Origin: Diplolepis rosae
Taxonomy: Eukaryota; Arthropoda; Insecta; Hymenoptera; Diplolepididae
Length of the DNA stretch: 64,000 nucleotides
Assembly: GCA_030998225.1 (NCBI GenBank)
Contig: JAPYXD010000608.1
Location: 5,796,501 to 5,860,500, forward strand
Direction of reading: 5' to 3'
In this document: in pieces, positions 33,360-45,039 of the stretch
How positions within the stretch are numbered: the first letter of the stretch is position 1
Layout of the letters: each line of letters opens with the position of its first letter
Notes under the pieces: generated by a model
The model's database searches: none
What the model saw: only the letters and a program-made list of their open reading frames with translations
What the model was told of the DNA's origin: nothing
Program-made: the position numbers and the translations under genes

Positions 33360-34442
33360 TAACTTAATTCGTGCGGTTTTTTTTCAAAATTTAAACGTTT
33401 ATTTAAGAAAAACATGTACAATAGTATTATTCAAAGTATTGCCCATCTGAAGCTATGACTTTTTCCCATCTTTCTGGCAATTTGTGGATTTCATCCCAAA
33501 AGAACTGCGCCGGCTTGGCGGCCAAGAATGAATTAAGCCAATTTTTTATACCCTGTTCTGATGTGAACCGTATTCCAGTGAAGGCTTTCTACATCGACCG
33601 GAAGAAATGGTAGTCAGATAGGGCAAGGTCTGGGCTATAAGGCGGAGGGGTAAAACGTCCCATTCACTGTTTTCCAAATAGTTCTTAACCAGAATAGCAA
33701 CATGGGGCCGAACGTTGTCATGATGGAAATTTATTGCCGCGTGTCTGGTCGCATATTCCGGGCGTTTTTCGGCTATTGCTCTCTTCAAACGGATTAATAG
33801 TGTTCGGTAGAGTTCTTCATTGATGGTTTCACCCGGTTTTAGCAGCTCATAATACAGCACACCCTTCTGATCCCACCAAATAGAGAGCATTGCCTTCGCG
33901 CCATGGATATTCGGCTTTGCAGTTGATTTGTCTGGTTGGCCGGGTGTCACATATGATTTTTTGCGCTTGGGGTTGTCGTAATGTATCCATTTTTCATCAC
34001 CAGCAACCAGCCGATGCAAAAATGACTTCTTTTTGTGTTGTTCCAGCAGCATTTCAGACATCCAAAACCGTTTTTCAACGTCTCTCGACTTGAGTTCACG
34101 TGGACACCATTTTCCTTGCTTTTGAATGTATCTGGCTGCTTTTAAACGTTTTGAAATGGCTGCTCGAGTGGCTTCCAAAGATTCTGCGAGCTCTATTTGT
34201 GTTTGGCAACAATCTTCATCGAATGATGCTTTCAGTTCTTCATCTTCAAACTTTTTTGGCTGCCCAGGACGTTCAACATATTTGAGTGAAAAAAAATTAT
34301 TGTTGTTTACGCTTCAAATGAATGACATATACTGAAAAAGACGCACAATGGCAGTATCTTTCCAACGCATGTTCGGAATATTGGAACGATGGAATAATAA
34401 TCAAGTTACGCCATCTCATAGCAAACCGCACGAATTAAGTTA
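33360..34442 (-). mobile_element. ~1.08-kb mariner element
   Basis: Ends ACTTAATTCGTGCGGTTT and, at the other side, AAACCGCACGAATTAAGT, with TA pairs outside them (the exact end is ambiguous by two bases because the flank reads TATA). It is close to full length but lacks part of the transposase N-terminus. Confidence 0.85.
33546..34282 (-). pseudogene. mariner transposase (mori-like), near complete
   Basis: Frame from about 34282: the GRPKK-like linker (ERPGQPKKFEDEELKA), second HTH (a TRAAISKRLKAARYIQKQ block), then WCPRELK, the first catalytic Asp in VAGDEKWIHYD, the PNIHGAKAMLSIWWDQKGV strand block and the second Asp in HHDNVRPHVA. The third Asp (PPYSPDLALSDYHFF) is present only in another frame, near 33620-33660, after a frameshift. 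The first ~60 residues are deleted. The closest pattern is the mori-type subfamily by motif layout; the subfamily call is tentative. Inactive. Confidence 0.85.
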
Positions 34443-35417
34443 TAGATGCAATACAAGAGGTACTCTAGAAAGTTACCACCTAAGTATCGTTCTTTGTGTA
34501 AACGTATACAAAAGCTTATTTGTTCATAATAAAATATCTCATATTTATGAATTCAGTGTTTTATTTTCCTTGTGAACAACTAAGGGCCCATAGACCTCAC
34601 AAGTGACAACGTACCCACAAACAAAAATAAATTATCAGGCCTTACCAACCTGATATAATCAGCTAACCGCCTCCCTTTCATCCAAAAATCCAAACTACCC
34701 TCGCCTTTTGCTCGGGTCGTAAGACAACAAATTCAAAGATTGGTACGAAACGCGTGCTGAGTATACTCAAGAAGATGCGTGTCATTTGAATCGCATGCAA
34801 TCAGTAGCGGAAGAATCTTTATCAAACAAAATGCTCGAGAAAGATTAATCACTTCAATACATTCGCAATATATTGATGCAATGGTAAAACGACGAATGTT
34901 AAACTGTAAAACTGAAAATGTAAATATTTACGTTACAGTACTTTTAAATAATAAATTTGTTATGATATTGTTGAAACAAATTGAGTTTCACTGATACGAT
35001 TTTATTTGCGTGCCAATGGGAGAAGGGAGCGATTTCCAACAAGTGTGAAATTTTCTGCCTTAGCGGAACAATGTCCGCAATTACACAAGTAAAATAAATG
35101 TCTTTCTCGTGTTGTGCACGATTTTTTTCTTCTAAGGGGTCAGAAAATGAATTTGTTTGCCCCGCATGGGGAAATGAAATGTACTTTATGACCCACAAGT
35201 AGGAAAGCAATATTTTCCATAATGCACATGGGCACTTTGAGCAAAACATTCTGAGTCGTCTGGAATTGCATCCATAACTCACTTGTTACACAATATACTA
35301 ATGTTTCGTTATTGGAGCAGAGTCTTCAAATTTCTCTTTATTGCTTTGCTAGCTATACTCTATTATAGTTTCAAAAATTACAACTGTCTGATAATCTTCT
35401 ACACTTTAATGTTACAG
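34443..35417. other. No gene seen; upstream of the DIP exon
   Basis: Unique AT-rich sequence. If the exon below is real, the part next to it is intron, with a pyrimidine-rich run TAATCTTCTACACTTTAATG before the acceptor. Confidence 0.5.
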
Positions 35418-35603
35418 GTAGGGTGGGTGAAAGCGGATACAAAAGCAATTCAAGCGATTCACGATCGTGTGATAACTCATAATCCACGAGTTTATGTTTC
35501 TCATAGAGATCATTCAACGTGGAGTCTTCATATAAACGAGGTCCAGTTAGAAGATGCTGGCCCATACATGTGCCAAATCAATACGGATCCAATGAAAAGC
35601 CAG
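35418..35603 (+). CDS. Exon of a DIP / lachesin-type immunoglobulin-domain adhesion protein
   Basis: 186 bases, 62 codons in phase 0, between an acceptor (TTACAG|GTA) and a donor (CAG|GTAAAT). The peptide starts VGWVKADTKAIQAIHDRV, continues ITHNPRVYVSHRDHSTWSLH, then the Ig-fold core EDAGPYMCQINTDPMKSQ. WVKADTKAIQAIH, ITHN.R and the D.G.YMCQ.NTDPMK signature are typical of the first Ig domain of Drosophila DIP-family receptors (partners of Dpr proteins in synaptic wiring) and the related lachesins. The Cys in YMCQ is the second of the domain disulfide; the first lies in an upstream exon outside or not recognised in this window. No stop, no frameshift, and codons look constrained, unlike everything around it. 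This is the one secure host exon here. Confidence 0.85.
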
Positions 35604-36439
35604 GTAAATTATTTCTTAAATACTTACGAATAGAGAGTAATCAATTTAGAATTATCTACCCAGAATACTTGGAATAGTAGATTACGTGCCAAGGGCACGT
35701 ATAAATTTTTTCACGTCGTCTATGCCAAAAATCTGACTTTGAAACAATGTGTGCTGCGTAAATTTTTCAAAGTTACCATGAACTACCATGAACTACTAAT
35801 GTTAATAAAGTATAACACAATATGAAGAAATGCTAACTTTCAATAATCTGTTAAAATTTGATTCCTTTACTGATGTAGAGAACCATTCTTTGTGAGGGTG
35901 CAGGATGGAAGGAATTATTTTTCTTAACTATTCTGAACTCCGATGTCGATCAAAACATACAGAATACAAAGAAAGTAACTATGTCTCAATCTGGCTTTGA
36001 AATGCATTGCAAAGTAAGCATAGTAAGGAGTTTTTTAATTTAACAAATTGGAATTGGATAAAGTTAAATATGGTAGGGAGAGATTAGAAAACTGCATTGC
36101 TTAAAAAACCGTTAGAACCATGGTTGCAACCAGTTAAAACGCCAATAAGAAACCGGGTAGGTTACCATCATAAGCTCTGGAACTTTATCCGGACGTACTT
36201 GGGTTATAACGGGAAATTATAACATAATTGTGGAATTCTATCCCGGTGTAAGCGAGTTCAAAAAGGGTAATTGGTGCTCAAATTATATTATTTTAATTGG
36301 AAAATGGGACATTACAGGGTATACCTAGCTATCGCGCGGGATTAGTATATATAAATTACTTTCCCATAGTGCACTTCGGGTGTTTAAACGGGTCTAGCGT
36401 GATTGTATCAGTTATCTAAGGAATAATAGGTATTCGTAC
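35604..36439 (+). other. Putative intron of the DIP-type gene
   Basis: Starts with the GTAAAT donor. No further exon of the gene was recognised downstream in the window. Confidence 0.5.
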
Positions 36440-37760
36440 CTAACAGGGTCTAGACGGTCCCTAGCGGGGACATAGATTAAAAAATTTAACCAAGTGCGCT
36501 CTGGGTCTCTCAATGGGTCTACCGTGGTTCTATCAGGGATCTCTTAAATCGCAGGTATGGGCGCCTAACATGATCTGAACGGGTAATAGCGGGAACATAG
36601 ATTGACGAATTTCGTCAAAGTGTCTTCTGGGTGTATAAACGGGTCTACCGTGGATTCATCAGGGATTTCTGGAATCAAAAGTATGGGTGTCTGCTGGGTA
36701 ATAGCGGGGACATAGATTTAAAAATTCGGTCAAGTGCGCTCTGCGTGTCTAAAAGGACCTAGCTTCGTTCTAACAAGGCTTTCATGAATCGAAGGTATAG
36801 GCTTCTAACAGGGTCTGAACGGGTCATAGCGGGGACATAGATTGACAAATTTGGCCAAGTGCGCTCTGGGTGTCAAAAAAGACCTAGCATAGTTCTAGCA
36901 GGGATACTATGAATCGAAGGTGTAGGCGTGTAGCGGCGTTTAAGCAGGTTATAGCGGTGACATAGATTGACAAATTGGGCTGTGCACTCTGGGTGCCTAA
37001 CGGGTTTACCGTGATTCTATCATGGATCACTTGAATCAAAAGTATGGGCGTCTAACAGGTTCTAAACGGATAATAGCGGGAATATAGATTGACAAATTTG
37101 GTCAAGTGTGCTCTGCGTATCTAAAAGGACTTAGCGTAGTTCTAAAAGGGCTTACACGAATCGCAAGGTTTGAGCGTCTAACAGGGTCTGAATGGGTCAT
37201 AGCGGAGACATAAATTGACAAAGGTCATGTGCGCTCTGCGTGTCTAAAAGGACCCAGGTTAGTTTTTGCAGGGCTCCCATGAATCGAACGTACAGGCTTC
37301 TAACAGGGGCTGAACGGATCAAAGAACTGACATAAATTGACAAATTTGGTCAAGTGCACTCTGCGTGTCTAAAAGGACCTAGGTCGTTCTAACAAGGCTT
37401 TCATGAATCGAAGGTATAGGCTTCTAACAGGGTCTGAACGGGTCATAGCGGGGACATAGATTGACAAATTTGGCCAAGTGCGCTCTGGGTGTCAAAAAAG
37501 ACCTAGCATAGTTCTAGCAGGGATACTATGAATCGAAGGTGTAGGCGTGTAGCGGCGTTTAAGCAGGTTATAGCGGTGACATAGATTGACAAATTTGGTC
37601 AAGTGTGCTCTGCGTGTCTAAACGCTTCTACCATTGTTCTATCAGGGATATCTTCAATCGAAGTTATGGGCGTCTAACAGGGTCTGAACGGATAATGGCG
37701 GGAACATAGATTGACAAATGTGGTCAAGTGCGCTCTGTGTGTCTAAAAGGATCTTGCGTA
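36440..37760. repeat. ~123-bp tandem repeat, about 11 units
   Basis: The motif ATAGCGG(G)ACATAGATTGACAAATTTGG, allowing changes, recurs at about 36460, 36587, 36701, 36827, 36950, 37073, 37199, 37321, 37444, 37569 and 37695, a spacing of 114-127 bp. Each unit also has GTGCGCTCTG.GTGTCTAAA and ATCGAAGGTATAGG. The stretch from about 36772 to 36980 recurs almost unchanged at 37391 to 37592, an offset of 619 bp or five units, so a higher-order duplication is present. Confidence 0.9.
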
Positions 37761-38190
37761 ACAATGTTTGGTTCCGTATAGAACCCAGTTATGGACATAC
37801 AGAACCCTTTTGGGACCGGATACGACCTGCTTGGCACCCGTTTAAGATCATATAGGCGGACTAATTTCAGGTGCCGTATAAAACCCAGATAAAACCCTTT
37901 AAAGTCCTTCTTAGAATCGGCTTGACACCCATATAGAACCTGAATGGCACACAATTTTTTGAACCATTTAGAACCCTTCTTAGAGACGGGTACAACCTGG
38001 TTCCAATCCGTGTGAAACCCGATAGTCGCACAATTTTTTTATAAATTTAGAACCATTAAGAACCTTTGTTAGGACCGGATAAAACCCGGGGCAGAACCCA
38101 TTAGCAAAATCCGTGTACAACTCCGGTTACACCCGGCTAGAAACCCAGGTTCTAACAGGGTTGTATCAGGTTCCAACGGTTTTTTAAGCA
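37761..38190. repeat. Degenerate AACCC / GGACCGG-rich repeats
   Basis: Short related blocks such as ACAATTTTTT..A..ATTTAGAACC (37950 and 38030), TTAG(A/G)(A/G)(A/C)CGG(A/G)TA and AACCCGG suggest a second, older array. It may derive from the inverted strand of the neighbouring array, whose units contain GGGTCT and GGGTTC-like blocks. Confidence 0.45.
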
Positions 38191-39159
38191 GTGTGCACAC
38201 ATGCTTATACGGCAATTCTAAAATTGGATTATTACTAGTCTTATAACTAAGAAAAAATTTTATGTTTCCTGGTTGATCTGAAACTAGCGAGACCGTTTTT
38301 CTATTAATTGTACTTTAGCCTCTGAGAATCTCTTCAACTAAATGGAAATTGGAAAAGATGAAGAGATAGGGTAATTTTTTAGGCTTGTGGAGATAAGCCG
38401 CACTTTGAATATCTGTGACTACTTTTCTTTGGGACGTAACATTCTTTTACTCAGAAGTTTTCGATCCGGTTTTAAATGGCGAATTTAATGCTTTGAACCG
38501 TTCTTTTAATTCTCAAAATTTCATCCATACTTGTAAAAATTGAAACTTATTAGAATTTTTTTCAAAGTTAGTTTTTTCTCTTTATCTTAAATTAAAGCTT
38601 GTAATTTCTGCTTGCAAATCCCTCAAGGACAAAAGAACTTCTTTTGTTTTCGAAAAATTATATAGAGAATAAACTCGATACACTGCTGGCGCTCGTGACA
38701 TCTTGTGCGTTGACTCCGCGAAACATTTCCTTGCATGAATAGCTCAGGATTTTGCCACTATATGGACAGCAGTAATTTCATTCACAATGAAAACTACTGT
38801 ATAAATGTATACGTTATGCCGTATTGAATTAAACAATGATTTGAAACATCATAAAGGCAAGCAAAAGATGTAAGAAACTTGATTGCTTTACACCGAAGTA
38901 TTGTTCTTCCGAAATAAAAACCAGGAAAACCACTTTCTCTTGAAACAGGAGCTCTGGTGAAATATTGTTTTCAAACGCGATGACGATAGTCGCATCATGC
39001 CTTGTATGAAAGATTTCTGGTTTGTCAAAACTACTGATAGAAGACGTAATCATATTCAGAAACGACTATTGATTTCTAATTCCAAGCAGCTATACGCTCA
39101 CTTTTTGGCACAGTATCTAGAAGTTAAAATTAGTTTTATTAAATTTACTCAACTATAAC
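38191..39159. other. No gene seen
   Basis: AT-rich unique sequence; the longest frame (minus strand, 74 codons) has no recognisable domain. Confidence 0.5.
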
Positions 39160-39640
39160 GTGGCGTGTGTCCGCTATAACGTCAAAAAAAGTAAACTTTA
39201 TTGAGGCGGATCCGAGGATTCGGGATTACCCTCGGTAACACCAGCGTTGATAATGACAGCTTTAAAGTGAGCGCCTGATGTCATCTGATGCCAGATTTAT
39301 AATTCATCTAACCTATAATAAAAGCTTTGCAAGCAAATAAACTAAGCAAGAAAAAGGGGTGCCGGCTAGGACAATTAGATTCGGGAGTACTGGGTCAGGT
39401 AATTCAGGTTAGGAACTTAACCCATTACATAAAAAGATCTTATTTTGAAAATAAATTATAAAGCATACATTAACTGTAAAAGTTGGCGCACGCGCAGAAG
39501 CTGAGGTTTGCGCGGGCGACTCGTATTGTTAGGACGACGGCGTCAAGCAACCGATAAGCGTAAGCGTCTCTAAACTAACCTGCCCAATGGGCTTAAAACT
39601 TCGAGGAGCGGATTTGAATTACGAAGATTTCACGATTATT
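39160..39640 (+). repeat. Dispersed repeat R, copy 1
   Basis: Matches 49320-50012 in inverted orientation: TTCGGGATTACCCTCG.T, GCGCCTG..GTC.(T)CTGATGCCA, ATTCGGGAGTA, TCAGGTTAGGAA.CTTAACC, and a GCGCACGCGCAGAAGCTGAGG block. Non-coding and unclassified. The outer boundaries were judged from where similarity fades. Confidence 0.65.
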
Positions 39641-40412
39641 TTGAGGCTGGTCAAAAGGAATAAATACGAATTTCAAAATATCTCCAAATAAGGCATGCTT
39701 AAGTTGCATAATAAAGTGAATATTTAATGCTTATTAAGTTTCGGATCTCACTAGGAGATTTTTCTTTTTGCGATGACTGAAGCTTCAAAGCTGATGCCAG
39801 CACCGCCCAATCCACAGGCTGCAGAACGTGGCTAATCTATAAGCTGACCTTTGGATTCGCCGGTCTCGAATGCCTTTCCTGATAGGTGATGCCCTCAGTG
39901 GCTCACTCGTAAACCCCTCTGACGTGCAATGGTAACAAACTTTAAATGTGTTTGTCTAGAAACTAGACAGAAGACTCTAGGCAGTTTTGGCCAAGTGGTA
40001 ACGATATATTGTAACCTTCAAAAATCTTCTTAATTGTTCATTTCTCAATATTTGCGTTTAACTTCAAATCAATTCTCGTTTTAATCTGAGTTCCGTATGT
40101 CATGCACGGGAGGCGAAATAAAAACTCTAATTCTATTATGTGATCATGATAACTTCAATATAATCTAATATGCGATTCCTCTGAAGACGCTTCAAGCAAT
40201 TTTAATTTTTTCTCGGGTGGTCAGCCTGAACAGGCTAACTGTTACCTTACTAAATCAATTGGGTGAATTAACAATGACGTAAAAGAACATAAATTTGCTA
40301 TAAAGAACCAAGATACTATCCTATGGAATCTTGATGAAATAAAAGAACGTAAAAACAGCACAGTTTTTAACTGTGTACGCTTACGATATATATGAGGGAA
40401 CCCGCAGAAGTT
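39641..40412. other. No gene seen
   Basis: AT-rich unique sequence. A tRNA-like A-box at 39985 has no matching B-box. Confidence 0.5.
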
Positions 40413-40667
40413 TTAAAATTCGATCTCCTCAGATCCTGCAAATTTTGGCCGACCAGTTCTCTGAAGGTCTTTGATAGATCCATGATTCATAAAGCACCTT
40501 ACAGTTCTTTCAATTGTTGATTTTGAGACAGCATTTAACCCTTGTCCTTTACGAAAAGTGCGATTAAAAAGCAAACGAACTTGATCATAAGATCGAACTC
40601 GATCTCTCCAACCACGCATCATTAATACGTATACCCTCTCTCCTTCCGAAAGTTTACCTTGCGCCAT
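40413..40667 (-). pseudogene. DUF4817-type Tc1/mariner transposase, N-terminal fragment
   Basis: An 84-codon frame with MAQGKLSEGERVYVLMM, RSYDQVRLLFNRTF, then SKSTIERTVRCFMNHGSI and RTGRPK. This is the helix-turn-helix layout of the DUF4817 domain at the start of a Tc1/mariner-related transposase group common in arthropods. The catalytic part does not follow. About 370 bp upstream on the same strand lies CCCCGGGACTTTTTAGACACCCTGTATATA (41026-41055 region), which resembles the outer end of such elements. Confidence 0.6.
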
Positions 40668-41130
40668 AATAATCTTTTAGCGAAAGATAGTAAGTATGTA
40701 CTCGTAATACGTAAATTTAGTTTCGATTCGTAATATTCGTATGGAGATAGAAAAGCGGTATAGGACTTATGGTATCGCCTTAGGTATTGACTTAGGTATC
40801 GAAAAACGGTATAGGACTTTTCGATATAACTCTTTGGGGAGGAACAGAACTCTCACCAGAACTCCTGAAACTTTTAATGAAAAATTCCCTATACATATGA
40901 TTTTACAATATTGAAAACGCTGTAACCAAGATCAATACAGAGCTTACCAATGAATTCCTCGTTGAAATTTACTTCAGGAATGACCTTCACTTTTTTTAAA
41001 AATATTTTACCTGAGGAAATATCCAACCGCCCCGGGACTTTTTAGACACCCTGTATATAAAAGTAAATATACTTTCTCAGATTCATTTTAATTTTCTTCT
41101 TTTCTTTTGCTTTCCTTTTTTTTTCCTTTG
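40668..41130 (-). other. 5' leader and possible terminus of the DUF4817-type element
   Basis: No frame. It contains two near copies of GGTATCG..TTAGGTATTG-type sequence and GAAAA(G/A)CGGTATAGGACTT (40750 and 40803). The segment ending AGACACCCTGTATATA near 41055 has the form of a terminal inverted repeat; the matching end was not found. Confidence 0.35.
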
Positions 41131-41536
41131 CCTCGCTGGCTTCTTTCATCCTCTTTTCTCTCTCTTCTTTTTTTTTGAATTCGTTTAAGCACATTTTCTT
41201 TCTTTTTCATTTCAGTGGCTTTCTTTTGCTCCGCTTTTTCCTTCTTTTGCTGCTCCTTTTGTTCAATTTGATCTTTTTTATCTTGACCATTATGTGATAA
41301 AGCTTGATAGAATTCGTCGCTGGTCAGAAATTCAGAATGCTGGCTTCTCCGTTTTCGTGAAATAATCCTGCGCTGTGTAGTCAGGAAGCGGCATCAGTTG
41401 TTAAAGATGTGAGACAAATTCATTTTCTTGACAAGAATTTTCCTCTGACAAATTTTGTTCACCATCTTCCAATTCAACGAGTTCATGTCGTTGATTGGAA
41501 CAAGAAGCAGTAGGTGCACCGATTTCCTGAGCATTA

Positions 41537-42907
41537 TTCTAAGGTAGATCCGTGATCAAGGAAGGTGCAAATTCAGCATCCATGAAGATCTTCGGATTGA
41601 ACGGATGTATTCCAGTGCAAGCAAATCCATTTGTAGCTATTTCCATCCTGGAAACCTTCTTATATGCTTCGTTCACCAGACCAGCGACGTCATAATCGCT
41701 GATTCTCAAACCAGGATTCTTGCGCATCCATAAAGCGCACTCTTCCGAATATGCTTGTTTAAAAGATTTCATGAATGTTTTTGATATGGCTATTTGAAAA
41801 ACTGCAAGCTACCACAACCAAGAAGAAGAAGGTTTCATGAATGTCCGATCAAGAGGTTGCAATTTGTGACTCGTGTGTGGGGGTAAACTTAGAAAGATGC
41901 AGATGATTAGCACGAGCGTAATCGATGACATCAAGGTCCTTGTGACTGCCAAGGCCGTCCAATACGACAAGAATTGGAAAATCTTTTGTCGGTTTTGTTA
42001 TTTCGACAAAATTTTTCAGTCACGCAAGAAAATTTTCTCCATCCATCCAACCATTGTGCTGTGTAACGCCTACACTCCCTTCAGGAGCATTAATCATCAA
42101 ACGCATATTCATCCTTTTTCGCGGGAAAACGAACAGAGGTGGAATGAATGTGCCTGCTAGGCTCATGCAAAATAGAATTGAGATGTTTTTTCCTCTTTCT
42201 GCCGAGCTGAGCTTTCCTACCTGCAGCTTTCCTTTCAAAGAAATAACCATCGTGTTACCGTGAACGCAGGTTACGCCTGTTTCGTCACAATTGAAGATTT
42301 TGAAATGTTGGAAACGATTTTTCTGATCAAGCTCTTGGTATTTTCAAAAAAGGTCAGTCTTGTTGTTTTTGAGAATTTATGAAGAATTTTTAAACTTTCA
42401 GCTAAATTAAAAGCTAATTTTAAAAACTCTTTTCGAGATAGAGGCATGGGACGATTATCGAGATCAATCATATAATCAACAAGTTTCTTTTCATACGCAT
42501 CTGTAAAAGTACACTCAAATCTAAATGTTATAAATCTTATCCTTAAAGTACTTCGAGAAACATTATATGCCTCATGTACTTACAGTTCTGAACGTTCATT
42601 GAACGATGACAATTTTTTTTCATTCAAAACAAAATTAATGATTATGCTAATATTTATGATCCTAAAAATATACAATCTTTTATAAAATATACGCTACTTT
42701 TTAATTTACTGAAGTGAGAACTAATCATTTAGTTTTCAAAAATAGTATTTTCCATCGTTCAATGAACGTTCAGAACTGTAAGTACATACATGCCTCTAAA
42801 ATTTTTCTTACTGATGAGTTTTTCTCGAAAGCCAATCTTACAGCTCTTATCATACTCTCTTTCGTCCATTCCCCACGATTTGTAGATTTCCTTCTAAATC
42901 TAGGCAT
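41537..42907 (-). pseudogene. pogo/Tigger-like transposase, interrupted by a MITE
   Basis: From ATG 42907: PRFRRKSTNRGEWTKESMI and AVRLAFEKNSSVRKILEA, then after the MITE YNVSRSTLRIRF, together a psq-type helix-turn-helix. Next a long helical region (NRPMPLSRKEFLKLAFNLAE), then the DDE core: NCDETGV with the first Asp (about 42280), NISILFCMSLAGTFIPPLFV, VLDGLGSHKDL with the second Asp (about 41957) and, in another frame, PPHTSHKLQPLDRTFMKP with the third about 35 residues on. The C-terminal YDVAGLVNEAYKKVSRME and NGF...GIHPFNP blocks are typical of this family. Frame shifts and stops make it inactive. Pogo-type enzymes insert at TA. Confidence 0.85.
42583..42778. mobile_element. 196-bp pogo-type MITE
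   Basis: Perfect inverted ends of about 26 bp (CAGTTCTGAACGTTCATTGA...), flanked by TA on both sides. CAG(T) ends plus TA duplication suit the pogo group. It sits exactly in the HTH-coding part of the pogo-like gene: the coding sequence reads through if the MITE and one TA are left out. Confidence 0.9.
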
Positions 42908-43009
42908 TCCTAAAACGAGCAAGTATAATTTTATTTGGAAAATTGATTAAAATTACAAGAAGCCTTAAGCAGAATCCAAACACTCACCGAAAATAAATAA
43001 ACTTTATGT

Positions 43010-44397
43010 GCCTCCGGCGCGTAAACTCGTTTTTACGCTACAGTTTTGGGTAGCGTAATGTTGTGTATCACGATACAGAGGAATGTAATGTAAAAATTGA
43101 ACTGCGCATGTGCCTATAACCATACAGCGGAAGCTAATCTTCTTCTTCTTATTCTTCTTCTTCTTCGTACAGCGTTGGCACCGTACTGATAAAGCCTTGT
43201 ACATTTGAACTGCGCATGCTCTATTACAATACGCTACTGCTAAACGAGATCGAGAAAATCAAAATGGCAGGAACTAGTCGCGAAATATCAAGTGCAATGG
43301 ACGAGAATCATGATGAATACTAGATTAGATTCGAGTGTACGCATAAAAACTCGTATACGTACCGAAGTCACATAAAATAGAAAATGTGCCAATGCACACA
43401 ATTCGGGTAACTGCGAGACTTGCTTAAAATGCTCGCAGGACTGATCGCGTTTCGGCTTCGATCTCCTGCGAGCATTGTCGCCCCTCGCGTAATAACCCTC
43501 ATTGTGCCCTAGGCACATAATATACTATTACGTGCAAGACATACAGGTTATTTCATTATACATATATAAACCTCAATTACTTGAATTTATTTATGGTTAG
43601 GTATTTATCAATTTTTGACAGAAAACAAATTAAATCGACCATGCAGAAAAATGTGGTCAGGGTTACCCGACACAAAATGGCCAGGGCTATCCGACTCTGA
43701 AAAGTTTCAATAAAACTGCTGTGAATAAGAAAATACGCAAAAATATTGAACAAAAATTACAGGTCACATAGTTCGAAAGTGAATTTATATATCCCAATCA
43801 GAACCAATTTGATATTTTTTGAGCTTTATAAATATTTGATAATAAGGATGCTACATATTTCTGAAAATGCACCTGTTTTCTAGAAATGAAATATTTACAC
43901 CGGATTTTCTTTTAAGCCGGTGAAAGACACGAGTCCATGTCTTCAAAATCACGCTTTGGCACAATTCTGAAAGAGAAAAATGTTAATTTGTTTTTGCAGA
44001 GAGTACAGTTCATTCAATGTCATGAGTGGCCCGATGGCCGGGGCTACCCGACTCTCCCCTATACTATTAAATATTGCAAACAAATTTTTTTTTAAAATTA
44101 CTTGTTATATCATACTTACCTGTTTGCTTTGAAACGCAGATTATCTGTTCAGGTTGCATTAAATATTATAATTACGCGACAAAGAGGACATTTGCAATCG
44201 ATTCTGTAAGCGTGCTATCCGTTAAGTAGGTTTTTTAAAGCAAGTTACGTTTTAATGAACTATACGTGGCAGACTAATCTGCTGCAGATTTTATTGTTCG
44301 TTATGTATAAATAAAAATTTGGCACTGGAAAAACGGAGGCAGGTCAATAAGTTATCAAAAAGTGTACCAAATAGTGCTTAAAATATTGAAAGAAGTA
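43010..44397. other. No gene seen; small inverted and simple repeats
   Basis: A TTCTTC run (43137-43166), an inverted pair ATGCTCGCAGGA / TCCTGCGAGCAT (43430 and 43463), and two similar blocks GG.TACCCGAC.C / GGCCAGGGCTATCCGACTCT and GGCCGGGGCTACCCGACTCT (43657-43700 and 44034-44056). None is assignable to a known family. Confidence 0.5.
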
Positions 44398-44987
44398 TTA
44401 GGTACGCAACTAAGTTCCCGCTGTTTTTTTTTTATGAAAATGTAACTTTACTGCGTTTAAATGGTTACAAATGAATCATTCAAAGTACTGCCCATCGTTA
44501 GCTACAACTTTTGACCATCTGTCTGGTAGAGCTCGAATACCATTACAGTAAAAGTGTTCATCTTTTGGGGCTATCCACGAATCAAGCCATTTCTCGATGT
44601 CTTCATATGAACGGAACTGCTGATCAGCTAGACCATGACGGGTGGGGTAAGGCTTCCCATTAGAGCGTTCCCAGGTAGGTTTTATCGGGTTTGGCAACGT
44701 GAGGTCGAGCGTTGTCAAGCTGTAGAATCACTTTTTCGTGCCTCTGCTCGTATTGTGGTCGTTTTTAGCGTAGTGCTGGGCTCAAACTCATCAATTGCGT
44801 TCGATACCGTTCCCCAGTGATGGTTTCGATCGGTTTCAACAGTTCATAATAAATAACACCAACCTGGTCCCACCAAATACCATATATCTAAGCTTGGTTC
44901 ATGACGTTTTGGATGGGGCAAAATCAACCAGCACTTACTGCTGGAGCCATCTATTGACAAACAGCGGGAACTTAGTTACGTACCTAA
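44398..44987 (-). mobile_element. 590-bp internally deleted mariner
   Basis: Ends TTAGGTACGCAACTAAGTTC and, complemented, TTAGGTACGTAACTAAGTTC, each flanked by TA. The minus strand still encodes the transposase C-terminus (44476-44718: QQFRSYEDIEKWLDSWI, HFYCNGIRALPDRWSKVV) and traces of the DD region (DNARPH-type block as a shifted frame near 44700). The same family is represented by the larger fragment at 50807. Confidence 0.9.
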
Positions 44988-45039
44988 TATATTTCTAAAA
45001 AATGCCATCTTCTAATAGACTACTGTTGAATCTTCAGGA

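Noticed and set aside
39980..40060. tRNA-like A-box (TTTTGGCCAAGTGGTAAC)
   Set aside because: No B-box (GGTTCGAATCC) at the right distance and no cloverleaf pairing.
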